A DNA stretch of 64,000 nt from Amycolatopsis albispora (GTDB lineage: Bacteria; Actinomycetota; Actinomycetes; Mycobacteriales; Pseudonocardiaceae), in assembly GCF_003312875.1 (NCBI RefSeq), contig NZ_CP015163.1:7378001-7442000 (forward strand), given 5' to 3'. Shown here in pieces: positions 63,768 to 64,000 of this stretch. Every line of letters begins with the position of its first letter. Position 1 is the stretch's first letter. The notes beneath the pieces were generated by a model. That model saw only the letters and a program-made list of their open reading frames with translations, was not told the DNA's origin and ran no database searches. The translations under genes and the position numbers were made by a program.

Positions 63768-64000
63768 ATGCCGGACGACTTCCCCACCCAGCGGCTGAAG
63801 GCGGCGGCGCGCCGGGCCGAGGAGGAGATCGAGGCGTTCGCGCGACGCCCGGTGGAGGAGCCGTCGCGGGGCCCGAGCGAGGTCTACAGCGTCCGCCTGC
63901 CGGTCGAGCGGATCGAGGAACTGCGGGCGCTGGCGGACCGGCGCGGGGTGGCGCCGACCGCGCTCATCCGCAACTGGGTGCTCGCGCAACTGGACGCCGC
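63768..64000 (+). CDS. Ribbon-helix-helix-like protein, 3' end cut by window edge
   Basis: 77 codons from ATG 63768, preceded by AGGAGG at 63758-63763. After a Lys/Arg/Ala-rich helix, PSEVYSVRLPVERIEELRAL and ADRRGVAPTALIRNWVLAQL have the strand-helix-helix spacing of CopG/Arc-type antitoxins and regulators. The gene continues beyond the window. With the palindrome upstream, an antitoxin-like autoregulator is likely; a toxin gene would be expected outside the window. Confidence 0.6.
   Translation, partial: MPDDFPTQRLKAAARRAEEEIEAFARRPVEEPSRGPSEVYSVRLPVERIEELRALADRRGVAPTALIRNWVLAQLDA

Overview
The DNA is about 70% G+C, uses many GTG starts, and encodes F420 biosynthesis (FbiC), a BMP-type nucleoside importer and many secreted or lipoprotein products. 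The gene order icd ... trpS - YihY - D-Ala-D-Ala carboxypeptidase - SCO4848-like - sdhCDAB - cdd/deoA/add matches the actinobacterial chromosomal core; I recall a similar order in Mycobacterium and parts of it in Streptomyces. The organism is therefore a filamentous actinomycete, most likely Pseudonocardiaceae. The dispersed palindrome with arms containing GTCACGAATGTGGCTTT suggests Amycolatopsis or a close relative, but that is recollection, not a search.

Layout. 1-6.7 kb holds housekeeping and repair genes: MFS fragment, SPOUT methyltransferase, spermidine-synthase-like protein, HhH-GPD protein, icd, an MBL-fold hydrolase and exonuclease III. 6.8-8.2 kb is a complete IS481-type element inserted in the tip of a REP-like palindrome. 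8.2-14.2 kb holds an HD phosphohydrolase, a RibD/DHFR-like reductase, fbiC, a truncated XRE regulator and a secreted S1 protease. 14.2-24 kb holds trpS, a decayed sigma-factor remnant, a polysaccharide lyase, a TetR/flavin-monooxygenase pair, YihY, an MFS pump, a PBP-type carboxypeptidase and a subtilase. 24-29 kb holds an unknown membrane protein, a secreted PQQ-type sugar dehydrogenase with a PKD domain, and the permease that ends the next operon. 27.8-35.7 kb is a LacI-controlled unit: lacI, FAD oxidoreductase, hydantoinase/oxoprolinase-type ATPase, HEVGH-motif protein and permease in one orientation, with a divergent Tat-type beta-propeller protein. 35.8-39.3 kb is sdhCDAB. 39.7-49.1 kb is nucleoside uptake and salvage (BMP lipoprotein, ABC ATPase, two permeases, cdd, deoA, add), interrupted by an inverted coiled-coil gene. 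49.2-56.4 kb holds an MFS pump under a strong dyad, an acidic protein divergent from a DUF3516-type helicase, a frameshifted lipase and a compact Rho paralogue. 56.4-57.5 kb is a C-rich degenerate repeat tract with an in-phase 20-bp array. 57.5-63.7 kb holds a GNAT protein, P450-ferredoxin with a divergent TetR, and deoC with two aldehyde dehydrogenase genes. The window ends inside a probable ribbon-helix-helix gene behind a 27-bp palindrome.

How the genes work together. Nucleosides enter through the BMP/ABC importer. Cdd and Add deaminate them and DeoA phosphorolyses pyrimidine deoxynucleosides. DeoC with the ALDH pair about 16 kb away can take deoxyribose-phosphate on to acetaldehyde and acetate. 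Icd and SdhCDAB serve the TCA cycle. The LacI cluster looks like a self-contained catabolic route for an unidentified substrate and is the best candidate for undescribed biochemistry. The other unusual signals are the REP-like palindromes at gene 3' ends, the IS that hit one, and the compact Rho beside a C-rich repeat tract.
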